Shown here piece after piece: positions 7,298 to 16,012 of a stretch of 64,000 nucleotides of DNA. The notes beneath the pieces are model-generated. The model was not told the origin of the DNA. It saw only the letters and a program-made list of their open reading frames with translations, and made no database searches. The position numbers were made by a program, and so were the translations under genes. Every line of letters begins with the position of its first letter. The first letter of the stretch is position 1. Source of the DNA: Variovorax terrae (GTDB lineage: Bacteria; Pseudomonadota; Gammaproteobacteria; Burkholderiales; Burkholderiaceae_C); the NCBI RefSeq assembly GCF_022809125.1, contig NZ_JALGBI010000001.1, forward strand, positions 1,488,001 through 1,552,000, read 5' to 3'.

Positions 7298-8296
7298 ATG
7301 CAATACCGCTCTCTAGGCAAAAGCAATCTGCAAGTTTCCGCCCTGTGCCTGGGCACCATGATGTTCGGCGACCAGACCGGGCGGGAAGAAGCTGCCGCCA
7401 TCGTCGCCGATGCGCACGAGCACGGCGTGAACTTCATCGACACCGCCGATGTGTACACCCAGGGTGCGTCCGAGGCGATGCTCGGCGAACTGCTCAAGGG
7501 CCGGCGCCATGACTGGGTGCTGGCCACCAAGCTGGGCAACAGGATGTCGGCCCGTGTCAACGAGAGCCACTATTCGCGCACCTGGATGCTGCGCGAGGTG
7601 GAGGCGAGCCTGCAGCGTTTGCAGACGGACCACGTGGACATTCTCTATCTGCACCGCGACTTCATCGGCATGAACCTCGAAGAGCCTCTGCGCGCACTGG
7701 ACGAGATGCTGCGCGCGGGCAAGATCCGCTACTGGGGCGTGTCCAACTTCCGGGGCTGGCGCATTGCCGAGATCATGCGCGTGGCCAGCGCGCTGGGCAT
7801 GCCCGGGCCGGTGGTGTGCCAGCCGTACTACAACCTGCTCAACCGCATGCCCGAGGTGGAGATCCTGCCGGCCTGCTCGAACTATGGCATCGGCGTCGTG
7901 CCGTACAGCCCGGTTGCGCGCGGCGTGCTCACGGGCAAGTATGCCCCGGGCCAGCCACCCGCCGGCGACTCGCGCGCCGGCCGGGGTGACAAGCGCATTG
8001 CCGAGACCGAATTCCGTGAAGAGTCGCTGCAGATCGCCCAGCAGCTCAAGGTGCATGCGCAAGCCCAGGGCATCAGCCTGGCCCAGTTCGCCACGGCCTG
8101 GGTGCTGGCCCATCGTGCGGTCAGCGCGGTGATTGCCGGGCCGCGCACGCTCGGGCAGTGGCAGGACTACCGGCCGGCGCTGGACTATGTGGTGACCGGC
8201 GAGGACGAAGCCCTGGTGGATTCGCTCGTCAGGCCCGGCCACCCCTCCACGCCGGGCTATACCGACCCGGCCTACCCGATGGATGCCCGGGTGTAG
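7298..8296 (+). CDS. aldo/keto reductase (YajO/IolS-like)
   Basis: 332 aa NAD(P)H-dependent oxidoreductase with the full AKR tetrad: Asp48 and Tyr53 (FIDTADVYTQG), Lys78 (LATKLGNR) and His119 (ILYLHRD). The start MQYRSLGKSNLQVSALCLGTMMFG and the C-terminal cofactor-binding VIAGPRTLGQWQD follow the general-stress AKR branch that reduces aldehydes and ketones. The loop EESLQIAQQLKVHAQAQGISLAQFATAWVL is standard. It is not related closely to the AKR at 1754. Its 3' end overlaps the convergent membrane-protein gene by 25 nt. Confidence 0.88.
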   Translation: MQYRSLGKSNLQVSALCLGTMMFGDQTGREEAAAIVADAHEHGVNFIDTADVYTQGASEAMLGELLKGRRHDWVLATKLGNRMSARVNESHYSRTWMLREVEASLQRLQTDHVDILYLHRDFIGMNLEEPLRALDEMLRAGKIRYWGVSNFRGWRIAEIMRVASALGMPGPVVCQPYYNLLNRMPEVEILPACSNYGIGVVPYSPVARGVLTGKYAPGQPPAGDSRAGRGDKRIAETEFREESLQIAQQLKVHAQAQGISLAQFATAWVLAHRAVSAVIAGPRTLGQWQDYRPALDYVVTGEDEALVDSLVRPGHPSTPGYTDPAYPMDARV

Positions 8297-8988
8297 GGGG
8301 GCGGGCTCCGCAGCAGCGCAATCGACAACGCGAGCAGCGCCACGGCTTCGAGCGCAATGCCAGGCCCGATCAGCCGCGAGCCGGGCAGGCCCAGCAGGTA
8401 GGCGGTGTTCGCCGCCACGCAGACCGCGCCCGCTGCCCGCATCAGCCACAGCACGCCACGCCGGCGGTATTCCGGCCATCGTGCCGACCCGGCGGCGGCC
8501 AGGGCCCCCAGGCCGGTGGTCCAGGCGCCGATCGCGAACAGTCCATCGAACAGCGAGCGCAGGCCGGAATAGGCCGCTTCGCCGTGTTCCAGTGCCGCCA
8601 GGGGCGGCAGCACCAGCGCCACCATCGCATCGACGATGACGAACAAGGTTCCAGCGATCGCCAGTGCGAGCCAGCCGGCCATGGCCAGGCCTGCGCCTTC
8701 GCCGCGCTTCATGAAGGCCATCATCAGTGCGCCGACCGCGAGCAGCACATCGCTGGGCATGCCGATCAGCCCGGCGGCGCGCATCCAGCCGGCTACCGGG
8801 GCCGTGGCTGCACGTGCCAACTCGAGGTTGCCGGCACCGCCCGGCAGGGCCGCTGCCGGCCCGGCCAGTGCATAGCAGATGCTGGTGGCGATGAGGCCGA
8901 GGGCGCCGGCGCCCAGCAAGGCGGCAGCGGTGGGGCCGAAGCGCGGATCGCCCGCCCTACCGGGTTCTATCGACAAGGGAAGGTTCAT
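8272..8988 (-). CDS. multi-pass membrane protein of unknown function (DUF4386-like)
   Basis: 238 aa integral inner-membrane protein with about six hydrophobic helices (AALLGAGALGLIATSICYAL; a segment near WMRAAGLIGMPSDVLLAVGAL; AGWLALAIAGTLFVIVDAM; the LFDGLFAIGAWTTGLGAL region; WLMRAAGAVCVAANTAYLL; IALEAVALLALSIALL). The layout resembles DUF4386 proteins but I am not certain. No catalytic motif is visible. It is divergent from the TetR regulator at 9105, with a perfect palindrome between them, so it is the likely TetR target. The 3' end overlaps the convergent AKR gene. Confidence 0.65.
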   Translation of the reverse strand: MNLPLSIEPGRAGDPRFGPTAAALLGAGALGLIATSICYALAGPAAALPGGAGNLELARAATAPVAGWMRAAGLIGMPSDVLLAVGALMMAFMKRGEGAGLAMAGWLALAIAGTLFVIVDAMVALVLPPLAALEHGEAAYSGLRSLFDGLFAIGAWTTGLGALAAAGSARWPEYRRRGVLWLMRAAGAVCVAANTAYLLGLPGSRLIGPGIALEAVALLALSIALLRSPPPYTRASIG

Positions 8989-9068
8989 CAGGGTTTCTCC
9001 AGAGTGGATAAAGGAAGCTGTGGACGTGCGGCCGCAGGTGCCGCGAATGGCATGAAGTTATGGTTGTT

Positions 9069-9085
9069 CACATCAGTGTGATGTG
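9069..9085. promoter_or_regulatory. perfect palindrome, candidate TetR operator
   Basis: CACATCAGTGTGATGTG is a perfect 7-bp inverted repeat with a 3-nt centre in the divergent region between the membrane-protein gene (start 8988) and the TetR gene (start 9105). A TATGAT -10-like hexamer lies at 9092-9097, giving a predicted transcript start almost at the TetR ATG. Position and symmetry match autoregulation by a TetR dimer; assignment is inferred. Confidence 0.55.
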
Positions 9086-9104
9086 CAATGTTATGATTGT
9101 CAAC

Positions 9105-9737
9105 ATGGCAAGCCCAGGCCGCAGAAGAAACGCTCCCAAGTCCGCCTACCACCACGGTGATCTGCCGCGTGCCCTGGTCGATGCGGCGCAGCAGTTGATC
9201 GAAGCAGGCGGCGGCGCGCGCCTGACGCTGCGGGAGGCGGCGCAGGCGGCTGGCGTCAGCGTCGCCGCGCCCTATCGCCATTTCGCGGACCGTGAAGCCC
9301 TGCTTGCGGCCGTTCTTGCCAAGGGCTTTCGCGAGCTTGCGCACCGGACCGATGAGGATCGCCGGGCCGCATCCGACGCGATGGCGGGCCTGATGGCGGT
9401 GGGCCTGGCTTATGTGAGGTTTGCCGCCGACCACCCGGCCATCTACCGCCTGATGTTCGGGGCTGAGTGCGACAAGGCGGCGCATCCGGACCTGATGGCC
9501 GCAGGGCATGAGGCCCTGACCGTGCTGATCGAGGCCGTGGCCACCTGCAAGGCCGCCGGTCTCATCGGCGATGCCGACGTGCAGCAGGTGGCCCTGGCCG
9601 GCTGGTCGCTGTCGCACGGGCTGGCATCACTGCATGCCGATGGTCTTCTGGCGGCGGCCATGCCGGGCGATCTGCAGGCGACGGCCCATGCATTGATGCG
9701 GATGCTGATCGACGGCGTCCGTCCGCGGCCGGGTTAG
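9105..9737 (+). CDS. TetR/AcrR-family transcriptional regulator
   Basis: About 210 aa. The N-terminal HTH reads YHHGDLPRALVDAAQQLI, then LTLREAAQAAGVSVAAPYRHFADREALLAAVL, the canonical TetR helix-turn-helix with the YRHF recognition motif. The C-terminal helical domain (TetR_C, WHG-like: YRLMFGAE, LAGWSLSHGLASLHADGLL) binds an unknown ligand. Start 9105 is preferred because it begins just before the conserved basic arm; in-frame ATGs at 9060, 9081 and 9093 lie over the putative operator and promoter. Divergent from the membrane protein it probably represses. Confidence 0.88.
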   Translation: MASPGRRRNAPKSAYHHGDLPRALVDAAQQLIEAGGGARLTLREAAQAAGVSVAAPYRHFADREALLAAVLAKGFRELAHRTDEDRRAASDAMAGLMAVGLAYVRFAADHPAIYRLMFGAECDKAAHPDLMAAGHEALTVLIEAVATCKAAGLIGDADVQQVALAGWSLSHGLASLHADGLLAAAMPGDLQATAHALMRMLIDGVRPRPG

Positions 9738-9762
9738 GATCGGGCGATTGCCCGAGAGGCCC

Positions 9763-10584
9763 ATGCCCAAGCACATTCACCAACAAGACGCCTCCGTTGC
9801 CCTGTACTGGGATTTCGAGAACCTGCATGCCAGCCTGTGCGAAGACCGGCAGGAGGGCTACTACGGCCGGCAGGACAACCGCTTCAAGGTTCAGGAACCG
9901 TTGGTGGACGTGCAGGCTGTGGCCGAACTGGCCGCGTCGTTCGGCCCGGTGGCGATCAACCGCGCCTATTGCAACTGGCAGTTCTTCGGCCGCTACCGCG
10001 ATGCGCTGCTGCAGAACGCGGTCGAGCTGATCCAGCTGTTTCCGCCCGGGGGCGCGGCCAAGAACGGTGCCGACATCAAGCTGTGCCTCGATGCGATGGA
10101 AGACATCGGGCGTTTCGGCCACATCGGCACGGTCATCATCGTGGGCGGTGACAGCGACTTCATGCCGGTATCGCAGAAGATCAAGGCGGCGGGCCGTACG
10201 CTGGTGGGGGTGGGGACGCGCAAGTCCACCAACCGGCACTGGGCCAGGAGCTGCCATGAGTTCCGCTACTACGACAATCTGGTGGAGGGTGCAGGTGTGC
10301 AGGCGCTGCCTGCCAGCCCCGCACAACCTCTTTCGCTTGCGCCGGTGCCGCAGGCCGGGCCGGCGGCCGATCTCTTCAAGCGGGCGGTGCGCCTGCTGGC
10401 CGAAACCAAGGGCGATGCCTGGGTCGAACTGGCGGCGATCTGGCCCATGATCAAGCGGCTGGATCCCGCCTTTGACCCCAGGGAGCATGGCCACGCCGAT
10501 TTCCAGTCCATGGTCCAGGCGTTCGATGACCTCATCGAGATCAGGAACAGCGAGTCTGGCCCGCTGGTGCACTGGCGCCAATAG
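9763..10584 (+). CDS. NYN-domain protein with C-terminal OST-HTH/LOTUS-like domain
   Basis: 273 aa. Residues 10-165 form a NYN (PIN-like) nuclease fold: ALYWDFENLH carries the first acidic residue (Asp17), GADIKLCLDAMEDIG the second set and IIVGGDSDFMPVSQK the third, matching the metal-binding aspartates of RNA-cleaving NYN proteins such as LabA. Residues 205-273 (LFKRAVRLLAETKGDAWVELAAIWPMIKRLDP onward) resemble the OST-HTH/LOTUS winged helix that binds RNA. An inserted region near residues 28-75 mentions aromatic YCNWQFFGRYRD. Probably a cytoplasmic RNA-processing enzyme; its target is unknown. ATG 9763 is chosen, as ATG 9748 lacks the conserved start. Confidence 0.82.
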   Translation: MPKHIHQQDASVALYWDFENLHASLCEDRQEGYYGRQDNRFKVQEPLVDVQAVAELAASFGPVAINRAYCNWQFFGRYRDALLQNAVELIQLFPPGGAAKNGADIKLCLDAMEDIGRFGHIGTVIIVGGDSDFMPVSQKIKAAGRTLVGVGTRKSTNRHWARSCHEFRYYDNLVEGAGVQALPASPAQPLSLAPVPQAGPAADLFKRAVRLLAETKGDAWVELAAIWPMIKRLDPAFDPREHGHADFQSMVQAFDDLIEIRNSESGPLVHWRQ

Positions 10585-10635
10585 GGCCGGGTGAGTTGGG
10601 AGGCCCGCCGCCGTTGTGAGGGCGCATCCGGCAAA

Positions 10636-10673
10636 CCGTCGTCCAGCCCGCCTCCGCAGAGGCTGAACGACGG
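10636..10673. other. hairpin in the convergent gap between NYN gene and roadblock operon
   Basis: CCGTCGTCCAGCC and GGCTGAACGACGG form a 13-bp stem with one mismatch around a 12-nt loop. It lies between two converging genes and could help end transcription from either side, but no T-run follows on either strand (TTTGCC on the minus side), so it is not a classical intrinsic terminator. Confidence 0.4.
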
Positions 10674-10681
10674 TGCTGCCA

Positions 10682-11041
10682 TCAGACGATCAATTCGCGC
10701 TCGATGTCCAGCACCTTGCGCCGGGCCATTGCCAGGTTGGACTTGGTTTTGTCCAGCACCACGTAGAGGAACAGGCCTTCCTTGCGGCCCATGGGCCGGA
10801 TGATGTGATAGTGCTTGCCGAGTGTGATGAGGATGTCCTCGATCACGTCGTTCAGGCCCAGGGAACGCATGGTCTTGAGCTTGGCCTTCACGACCTCGGT
10901 GTTTCCCGCGGCGGCCACCTCCATGTCCACGCCGCTGCCGGCCTGGCCCAGGATCATGCCGCTGTTCGAGTCCACCAGCGAAGCGCACATCGCGCCATCC
11001 AGAGTCAGAACTTCTTCCATTGATTGTTTGATATTCGCCAT
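10682..11041 (-). CDS. roadblock/LC7-domain protein (third in operon)
   Basis: 119 aa, a single roadblock/LC7 domain. It begins MANIKQSMEEVLTLDGAMCASLVDSNSGMILGQ, the typical N-terminal helix plus first two strands, and ends with a long helix ARRKVLDIERELIV. Such proteins form dimers that bind small GTPases, as MglB does for MglA, or act as sensory scaffolds. GAGAGG upstream at about -6 to -11 supports ATG 11041. It is the last gene of the minus-strand GTPase operon, 78 nt after the preceding one. Confidence 0.82.
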   Translation of the reverse strand: MANIKQSMEEVLTLDGAMCASLVDSNSGMILGQAGSGVDMEVAAAGNTEVVKAKLKTMRSLGLNDVIEDILITLGKHYHIIRPMGRKEGLFLYVVLDKTKSNLAMARRKVLDIERELIV

Positions 11042-11119
11042 ATCCCTCTCGCTTGTCACAGACGCCGGTTGAAAAACGCCATGGCCGGGGCGTCGAGGCC
11101 GGCCGGGGCGGTGCATGCT

Positions 11120-11503
11120 TCAAGGCAAGGGGGCGGCCGCAAGCGCCTGCCTGAGCGCCAGCACATGGGGCGCCCATTCGCTCCAGGCCACGTTCTTTTT
11201 CTGCGCCACGCACACCAGAACGAGCGGAGGTGCTTCGCTGCATGGGAAGAGGGCGACCACGCGATGGGCGAAGGCATAGGCGGCCGAGTTCAAGCCTCCG
11301 AAATCCTTGAAGTGCATGGCCAGCCGGCCGTGCACGCGCCAGAATTCCACAGCCACTTCGCCGATGCGGTCCATGTCGTGCAGGCGGCCGGCGTGGTGCC
11401 AGGTCATGCCGGTATCCGCATCGACCAGTGCGCAGGCGTCCAGGCCGGGGAACTCGGCCAGCCGTTGCAGCAGCAGCCCGACCTTGCCGGGGGGCTGTGT
11501 CAT
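11120..11503 (-). CDS. roadblock-like small protein (second in operon)
   Basis: 127 aa. GLLLQRLAEFPGLDACALVDADTGMTWHHAG reads as the first helix and strand-turn-strand of a roadblock/LC7 fold, although similarity is weaker than in its neighbours. The C-terminal half (PPLVLVCVAQKKNVAWSEW, LALRQALAA) fits the later strand and final helix. The ATG overlaps the stop of the upstream roadblock gene by 4 nt, implying coupled translation and stoichiometric production. Function beyond association with the GTPase module is unknown. Confidence 0.65.
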   Translation of the reverse strand: MTQPPGKVGLLLQRLAEFPGLDACALVDADTGMTWHHAGRLHDMDRIGEVAVEFWRVHGRLAMHFKDFGGLNSAAYAFAHRVVALFPCSEAPPLVLVCVAQKKNVAWSEWAPHVLALRQALAAAPLP

Positions 11504-11892
11504 AGCTGCTCCAGCGTCTGCACAGCCTGGCGGCAGAAATACAGGGCCTGTCCCATGACGGCGTCGCGGCTGGTGACCACGCTGAGGATCAGCGTGGCCT
11601 GGGCGTGGCGGGCCTGCATCATCACGAGGAAGCCGCGTTCGGCCTCCACCACGATGCTGCCGCAGGCGCCGAGATCGCTTTCCTCGCCGGCCATGGCGCC
11701 CAGTGCCGCCATGGAGCTGGCCATGGCCGACAGCCGGGACACCTGCGCGGTGTTCTGCGCATGTGCTGCAACCTCGAAGCCATCCTCCGTGGCGACGACC
11801 ACGGCCAGCGCGGCGCGCAGTTCGTTCATCAGGTCTTCAACGACACGTTGTGCACCGCTCTTGAGCGCAGGAGACAGGTCGGTCTGGTTCAT
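11500..11892 (-). CDS. roadblock/LC7-domain protein (first in operon)
   Basis: 130 aa. A helix SGAQRVVEDLMNELRAALAVVVATEDGFEVAAHA leads into the strand pair of a roadblock/LC7 domain; the central helix carries the usual SRLSAMASSMAALG motif, which in MglB/CvnB-type proteins contacts the dimer or GTPase. The last helix includes GQALYFCRQAVQTLEQL. It begins 7 nt after the GTPase stop on the same strand, the arrangement expected for a GTPase and its cognate regulator. Confidence 0.85.
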   Translation of the reverse strand: MNQTDLSPALKSGAQRVVEDLMNELRAALAVVVATEDGFEVAAHAQNTAQVSRLSAMASSMAALGAMAGEESDLGACGSIVVEAERGFLVMMQARHAQATLILSVVTSRDAVMGQALYFCRQAVQTLEQL

Positions 11893-11899
11893 TGCGGGG

Positions 11900-12430
11900 C
11901 TACTCCGTTCGGACTTCGAGTTGTGTGAGCAAAAGATCCAGCAACTGCACCACTTCGTCGCGGCGCCGCACGTCGGCCGGCAACACGGGGCACAGCACGC
12001 CGCGGCTGGCCAGCCGGTCGGCGAACTGCTCGATGTCGGGGCTGGGGTGCGTCTCCATGCGGCCCACCGCGACCACGCAGGCCGTTTGGGCGATCAGGTC
12101 GGCGAAGCCGGTGATGTAGACGTCCAGGTCGGCCAGGGGGTCGGGCCGGCGGTTGTCGATCAGGATGACGAGGCCCAGCGCTCCCTGCCCCAGGATCTGC
12201 CACATGAAGCCGAAGCGCAGTTGCCCTGGCGTGCCGTACAGCCGCAGCTTGTCGCCGCCGGACAGCGTGAGTTCACCGTAGTCGAGGCCCACGGTGGTCA
12301 GCGCCTTGGACACCGAGGTGTCATGGTTGCGCACGTCGGTGGTGAGCGGAGGAATCTCGCTGACGACGCCGATGGCGGTGGTCTTGCCTGCACCCACGGT
12401 GCCTGTGAACAGCAGTTTGTGTTCGGTCAT
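11900..12430 (-). CDS. small Ras-like GTPase (MglA/CvnD/COG2229-like)
   Basis: 176 aa P-loop protein. G1 is GTVGAGKTT (residues 10-18), G2 probably the threonine in HDTSVSK (residue 38), and G3 is YGTPGQ (65-70), resembling the DTPGQ of MglA/CvnD proteins. The canonical G4 NKxD is absent: the strand reads CVVAVGRMET (118-127), so guanine specificity is not guaranteed. The family works as a molecular switch with roadblock partners, which follow directly. The ATG lies only 8 nt from the left end of a MITE-like element, and no clear Shine-Dalgarno remains, suggesting altered expression. Confidence 0.85.
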   Translation of the reverse strand: MTEHKLLFTGTVGAGKTTAIGVVSEIPPLTTDVRNHDTSVSKALTTVGLDYGELTLSGGDKLRLYGTPGQLRFGFMWQILGQGALGLVILIDNRRPDPLADLDVYITGFADLIAQTACVVAVGRMETHPSPDIEQFADRLASRGVLCPVLPADVRRRDEVVQLLDLLLTQLEVRTE

Positions 12431-12438
12431 GTTCGCTG

Positions 12439-12704
12439 GGGCCTGTTCGCACTATTTTTACCAGTGCGAACGAGGTGAAAACAGCGCCAATCAAGGCGCC
12501 TGACGACGCCCAGCCTGGACGGCTGGGCTAGGAGGGCAACGCCGAGTGGCGCTGTTTTCACCCCGTTCCCTACGGGTTGCGGCCAAAAAGGCCATGCGCC
12601 GCGTTGCGAAGCCTTGCCGGGGGCCAACCCCGGCTGCGTTTCGCGCCTTGCGCATGACCTTTTTGCTCCGCAACGCATCTGGTAAAAATAGTGTGAACAG
12701 GCCC
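12439..12704. repeat. MITE-like palindromic element with 26-bp terminal inverted repeats
   Basis: The ends at 12439-12464 (starting GGGCCTGTTCGCACTA) and 12679-12704 (ending AGTGTGAACAGGCCC) are inverted repeats with a single mismatch in 26 bp. Inside are nested hairpins: GTGAAAACAGCGCC/GGCGCTGTTTTCAC (12475-12488 with 12548-12561), GCCCAGCC/GGCTGGGC (12508-12515 with 12521-12528), a 7-bp stem GCCGGGG/CCCCGGC (12616-12622 with 12628-12634) and an imperfect pair 12577-12599/12650-12673. No transposase is encoded, so it is non-autonomous. No clear target duplication was found. It sits between two genes of one operon. Confidence 0.8.
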
Positions 12705-13342
12705 TAGGTCCCCAGTCCGAGCTTGGCGCGGATCTGGGCCAGCAGGCCACGCGAATGCGCGGGCGCATGCCGCTCCGCCGGCCGTGCGGGCGGTGCCGTG
12801 GACAGGGGCTGGAGGATGCCGGCCGCCAGGGCTTCCTGGCAGAACCGCTCACAGGCCGGCAGCTCGATGCCGGAGCGCTCGTGCAACTGCGCGATGGTGA
12901 AGGGCTTGCCCGTCATCAGCGTGGCCAGCCGCAGCCGCGCCGGCTGGCCGGCCAGCACGCTGGCCGGCGGCCAGCGCAGCAATTGCATGGGCGCGTCAGG
13001 GGGAGGCGCGGGCGCGTGGTGCCTCGTCACCGAGGCCTTGAGCGCAAGGATGGCATCGCCAGCCGCGTTGAGCGCGGCCTCCAGCGCATTGGCGTGAAGC
13101 GGCAATGCAACGTGATGGGGCCGGCTGTGGCCGTCGGCGCTCACGTGCAGCACGTAGGGGTGGTGGGCCTGGACCGGGGCCGCTCCCACGACGGCGAGGT
13201 CGGGCTGGCCATCGTCATACACCCATGCATAGCGCAGGCGGTGGCTCAGGAGGCGCACCATGGATTTGAACAGCATGGCATCGCGCGCATTCAGCCCCAT
13301 GATGGCGAAGCGCATCGTCGCTGGGTGCGGCAAGGTACTCAC
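12704..13342 (-). CDS. hypothetical protein with C-terminal winged-helix-like region, upstream of GTPase
   Basis: 212 aa, not firmly recognised. The N-terminal part (MRFAIMGLNARDAMLFKSMVRLL, then YVLHVSADG) looks like an alpha/beta receiver-like or sensory fold. Residues 130-180 (LATLMTGKPFTIAQLHERSGIELPACERFCQEALAAGIL) have the helix spacing of a winged helix, comparable to the DUF742 position in conservons (inference). A proline/alanine-rich linker leads to a basic C-terminal helix LLAQIRAKLGLG. The stop codon ends on the outermost base of the MITE-like element, so the C terminus may have been changed by insertion. ATG 13315 (MRFAIMG) is an alternative start. Confidence 0.6.
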   Translation of the reverse strand: MSTLPHPATMRFAIMGLNARDAMLFKSMVRLLSHRLRYAWVYDDGQPDLAVVGAAPVQAHHPYVLHVSADGHSRPHHVALPLHANALEAALNAAGDAILALKASVTRHHAPAPPPDAPMQLLRWPPASVLAGQPARLRLATLMTGKPFTIAQLHERSGIELPACERFCQEALAAGILQPLSTAPPARPAERHAPAHSRGLLAQIRAKLGLGT

Positions 13343-13687
13343 TGCCGCGCTCTGGTGTTCGATGTCCGATTCAGAGGCTGCGCGGCACTTGCCGCAAAGG
13401 CGGGACAGGCGGGTTCAATGACGCCTGCGACGGGTGAACGGGTACGACGGTCAACACACATTTGTTTTCCCCCTGCAAATTCATGGTAACAACGCGCATC
13501 TGGTGCAGCAAGCGGCTTTTGCGAGAAGGTCTTGCCCTTGCGTCAAGTACCTAGGAGGGGGCTGCACAGCTACGGAGTGGAGCCGCCGGCGAGACCGGTG
13601 CCGGATTCTTGCGGCCCGCGCCCCCCGCATAATCTCGCCCTTGCACATCACGTCCATCATGGGCGACACCACCAATGAAGGACTGCC
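13343..13687. other. 345-bp divergent intergenic region
   Basis: No convincing gene. It should contain the promoter of the minus-strand GTPase/roadblock operon and that of the DUF6172-like gene. A CATAAT hexamer at 13628-13633 and a GAAGGA ribosome-binding site at 13677-13682 serve the plus side; a TTGACC on the minus strand (13454-13449) has no good -10 partner. No tRNA or strong terminator was seen. Confidence 0.4.
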
Positions 13688-14004
13688 ATGAAAAAGACAT
13701 TTCAATTGACCGTCGAAGGCAAGAACCGCGACCGCGTGCTCGACGCCGTCAAGCACGAGATCCGCAAGTACGTCAAGCGTGAACGGCGGCGGGCGCTGCC
13801 CGAAGGCGTGGACTACTGGGACTTCGATTGCCGGTTCGGGGCGACCGAAGACGCCGCCGAGACCGTCCATTTCGGCGAGATCACGAACCTGATCGATGCC
13901 GCGGCGAAGGCATCGGCCGACGCCTTCTACATCGAGATCCATGCCCGCCATGGCCACCGCAAAGCCCGGCCAGCGGAGCCTGGCGGCGCTGTGGACTCCG
14001 AAGA

Positions 14005-14008
<4 letters not shown>
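13688..14008 (+). CDS. DUF6172-like small conserved protein
   Basis: 106 aa. The pattern MKKTFQLTVEGKNRDRVLDAVKHEIRKY followed by KRERRRALPEGVDYWDFDCRFG matches a short conserved family that I recognise from Burkholderiales as DUF6172; function unknown. The basic KHEIRKYVKRERRR stretch and soluble composition would suit nucleic-acid binding, but this is not shown. GAAGGA at 13677-13682 supports the ATG. The 3' end overlaps the convergent helicase gene by 4 nt, so transcription of one may affect the other. Confidence 0.75.
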
Positions 14009-15240
<1,232 letters not shown>

Positions 15241-15347
15241 GGTGTGGGAGCTTTCGGCCAGTTTAACGGACGCTTGTCGCCGGCGTGCCTGTGCCGCCAG
15301 CGCCTGCCCTCTAGACTTGAGGCACCTTTTCGACAGGAGATGTCTCG

Positions 15348-15989
15348 ATGATCACCCTCTGCGGCTCGCCGATTTCCAATTACTACAACAAGGTCAAGCT
15401 CGCGCTGCTGGAGAAGGGGATGCCGTTCGCCGAAGAGTCTGTGGACACGCACAGCACGGACGAGGCGGTGCTGGGCTGCTCGCCGCTGGCCAAGATTCCC
15501 TTCATCCGCACCCCGCAGGGCGGGCTGTGCGAAAGCCAGGTCATTCTCGACTACCTCGAAGCCATCTGCCCGAACCCGCCGCTGGTGCCGGCGGACCCGT
15601 ACGCGGCCGCCAAGGTGCGCGAGCTGATCGCCTTCATCGACCTGCACCTGGAGCTGGTGGCCCGGGAGCTCTACCCCCAGGCCTTCTTTGGCGGCACGGT
15701 GAGCGAGGGCAACCAGGCCCGCATCCGCAAGCTGCTGACCAGGAACATCGCCGCCTTCAAGCGGCTGGTGATGTTCTCGCCCTACGTGGCGGGTGATCGG
15801 TTCACCCAGGCCGACTGCGCCGCCTTCGCCAGCCTGCCGTTGGTGGGAATGGCCAGCAAGGCCGTGTATGGCGAAGACCTGCTGCTGGCCGCCGGGCTGG
15901 ACTACAAGCCCTACCTCAAGCTGATCGGCGAACGGCCGGCGGCGCAGAGGGTGGTGGCGGACCGCAAGGCGGTGCAGGCCAAGGGGTAG
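15348..15989 (+). CDS. glutathione S-transferase family protein
   Basis: 213 aa soluble GST. The thioredoxin-like N-terminal domain starts MITLCGSPISNYYNKVKLAL; PLAKIPFIRTPQGGLCESQVILDYLE contains the cis-proline and the ES residues that bind the gamma-glutamyl group of glutathione. The all-helical C-terminal domain follows (residues 85-213, with FTQADCAAF carrying the conserved N-capping Asp). AGGAGA at about 15336-15341 precedes the ATG. Substrate is not predictable; the class is one of the many bacterial GSTs for detoxification or dehalogenation. It is divergent from the helicase. Confidence 0.88.
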   Translation: MITLCGSPISNYYNKVKLALLEKGMPFAEESVDTHSTDEAVLGCSPLAKIPFIRTPQGGLCESQVILDYLEAICPNPPLVPADPYAAAKVRELIAFIDLHLELVARELYPQAFFGGTVSEGNQARIRKLLTRNIAAFKRLVMFSPYVAGDRFTQADCAAFASLPLVGMASKAVYGEDLLLAAGLDYKPYLKLIGERPAAQRVVADRKAVQAKG

Positions 15990-16012
15990 CCCGGCGACCC
16001 CGGGCGGCAGCG

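Noticed and set aside
10702..10740. GATGTCC-like box in a roadblock gene, a possible eighth repeat copy
   Set aside because: At the required 20-nt distance no GCTAT/ATAGC palindrome follows; it is ordinary coding sequence.
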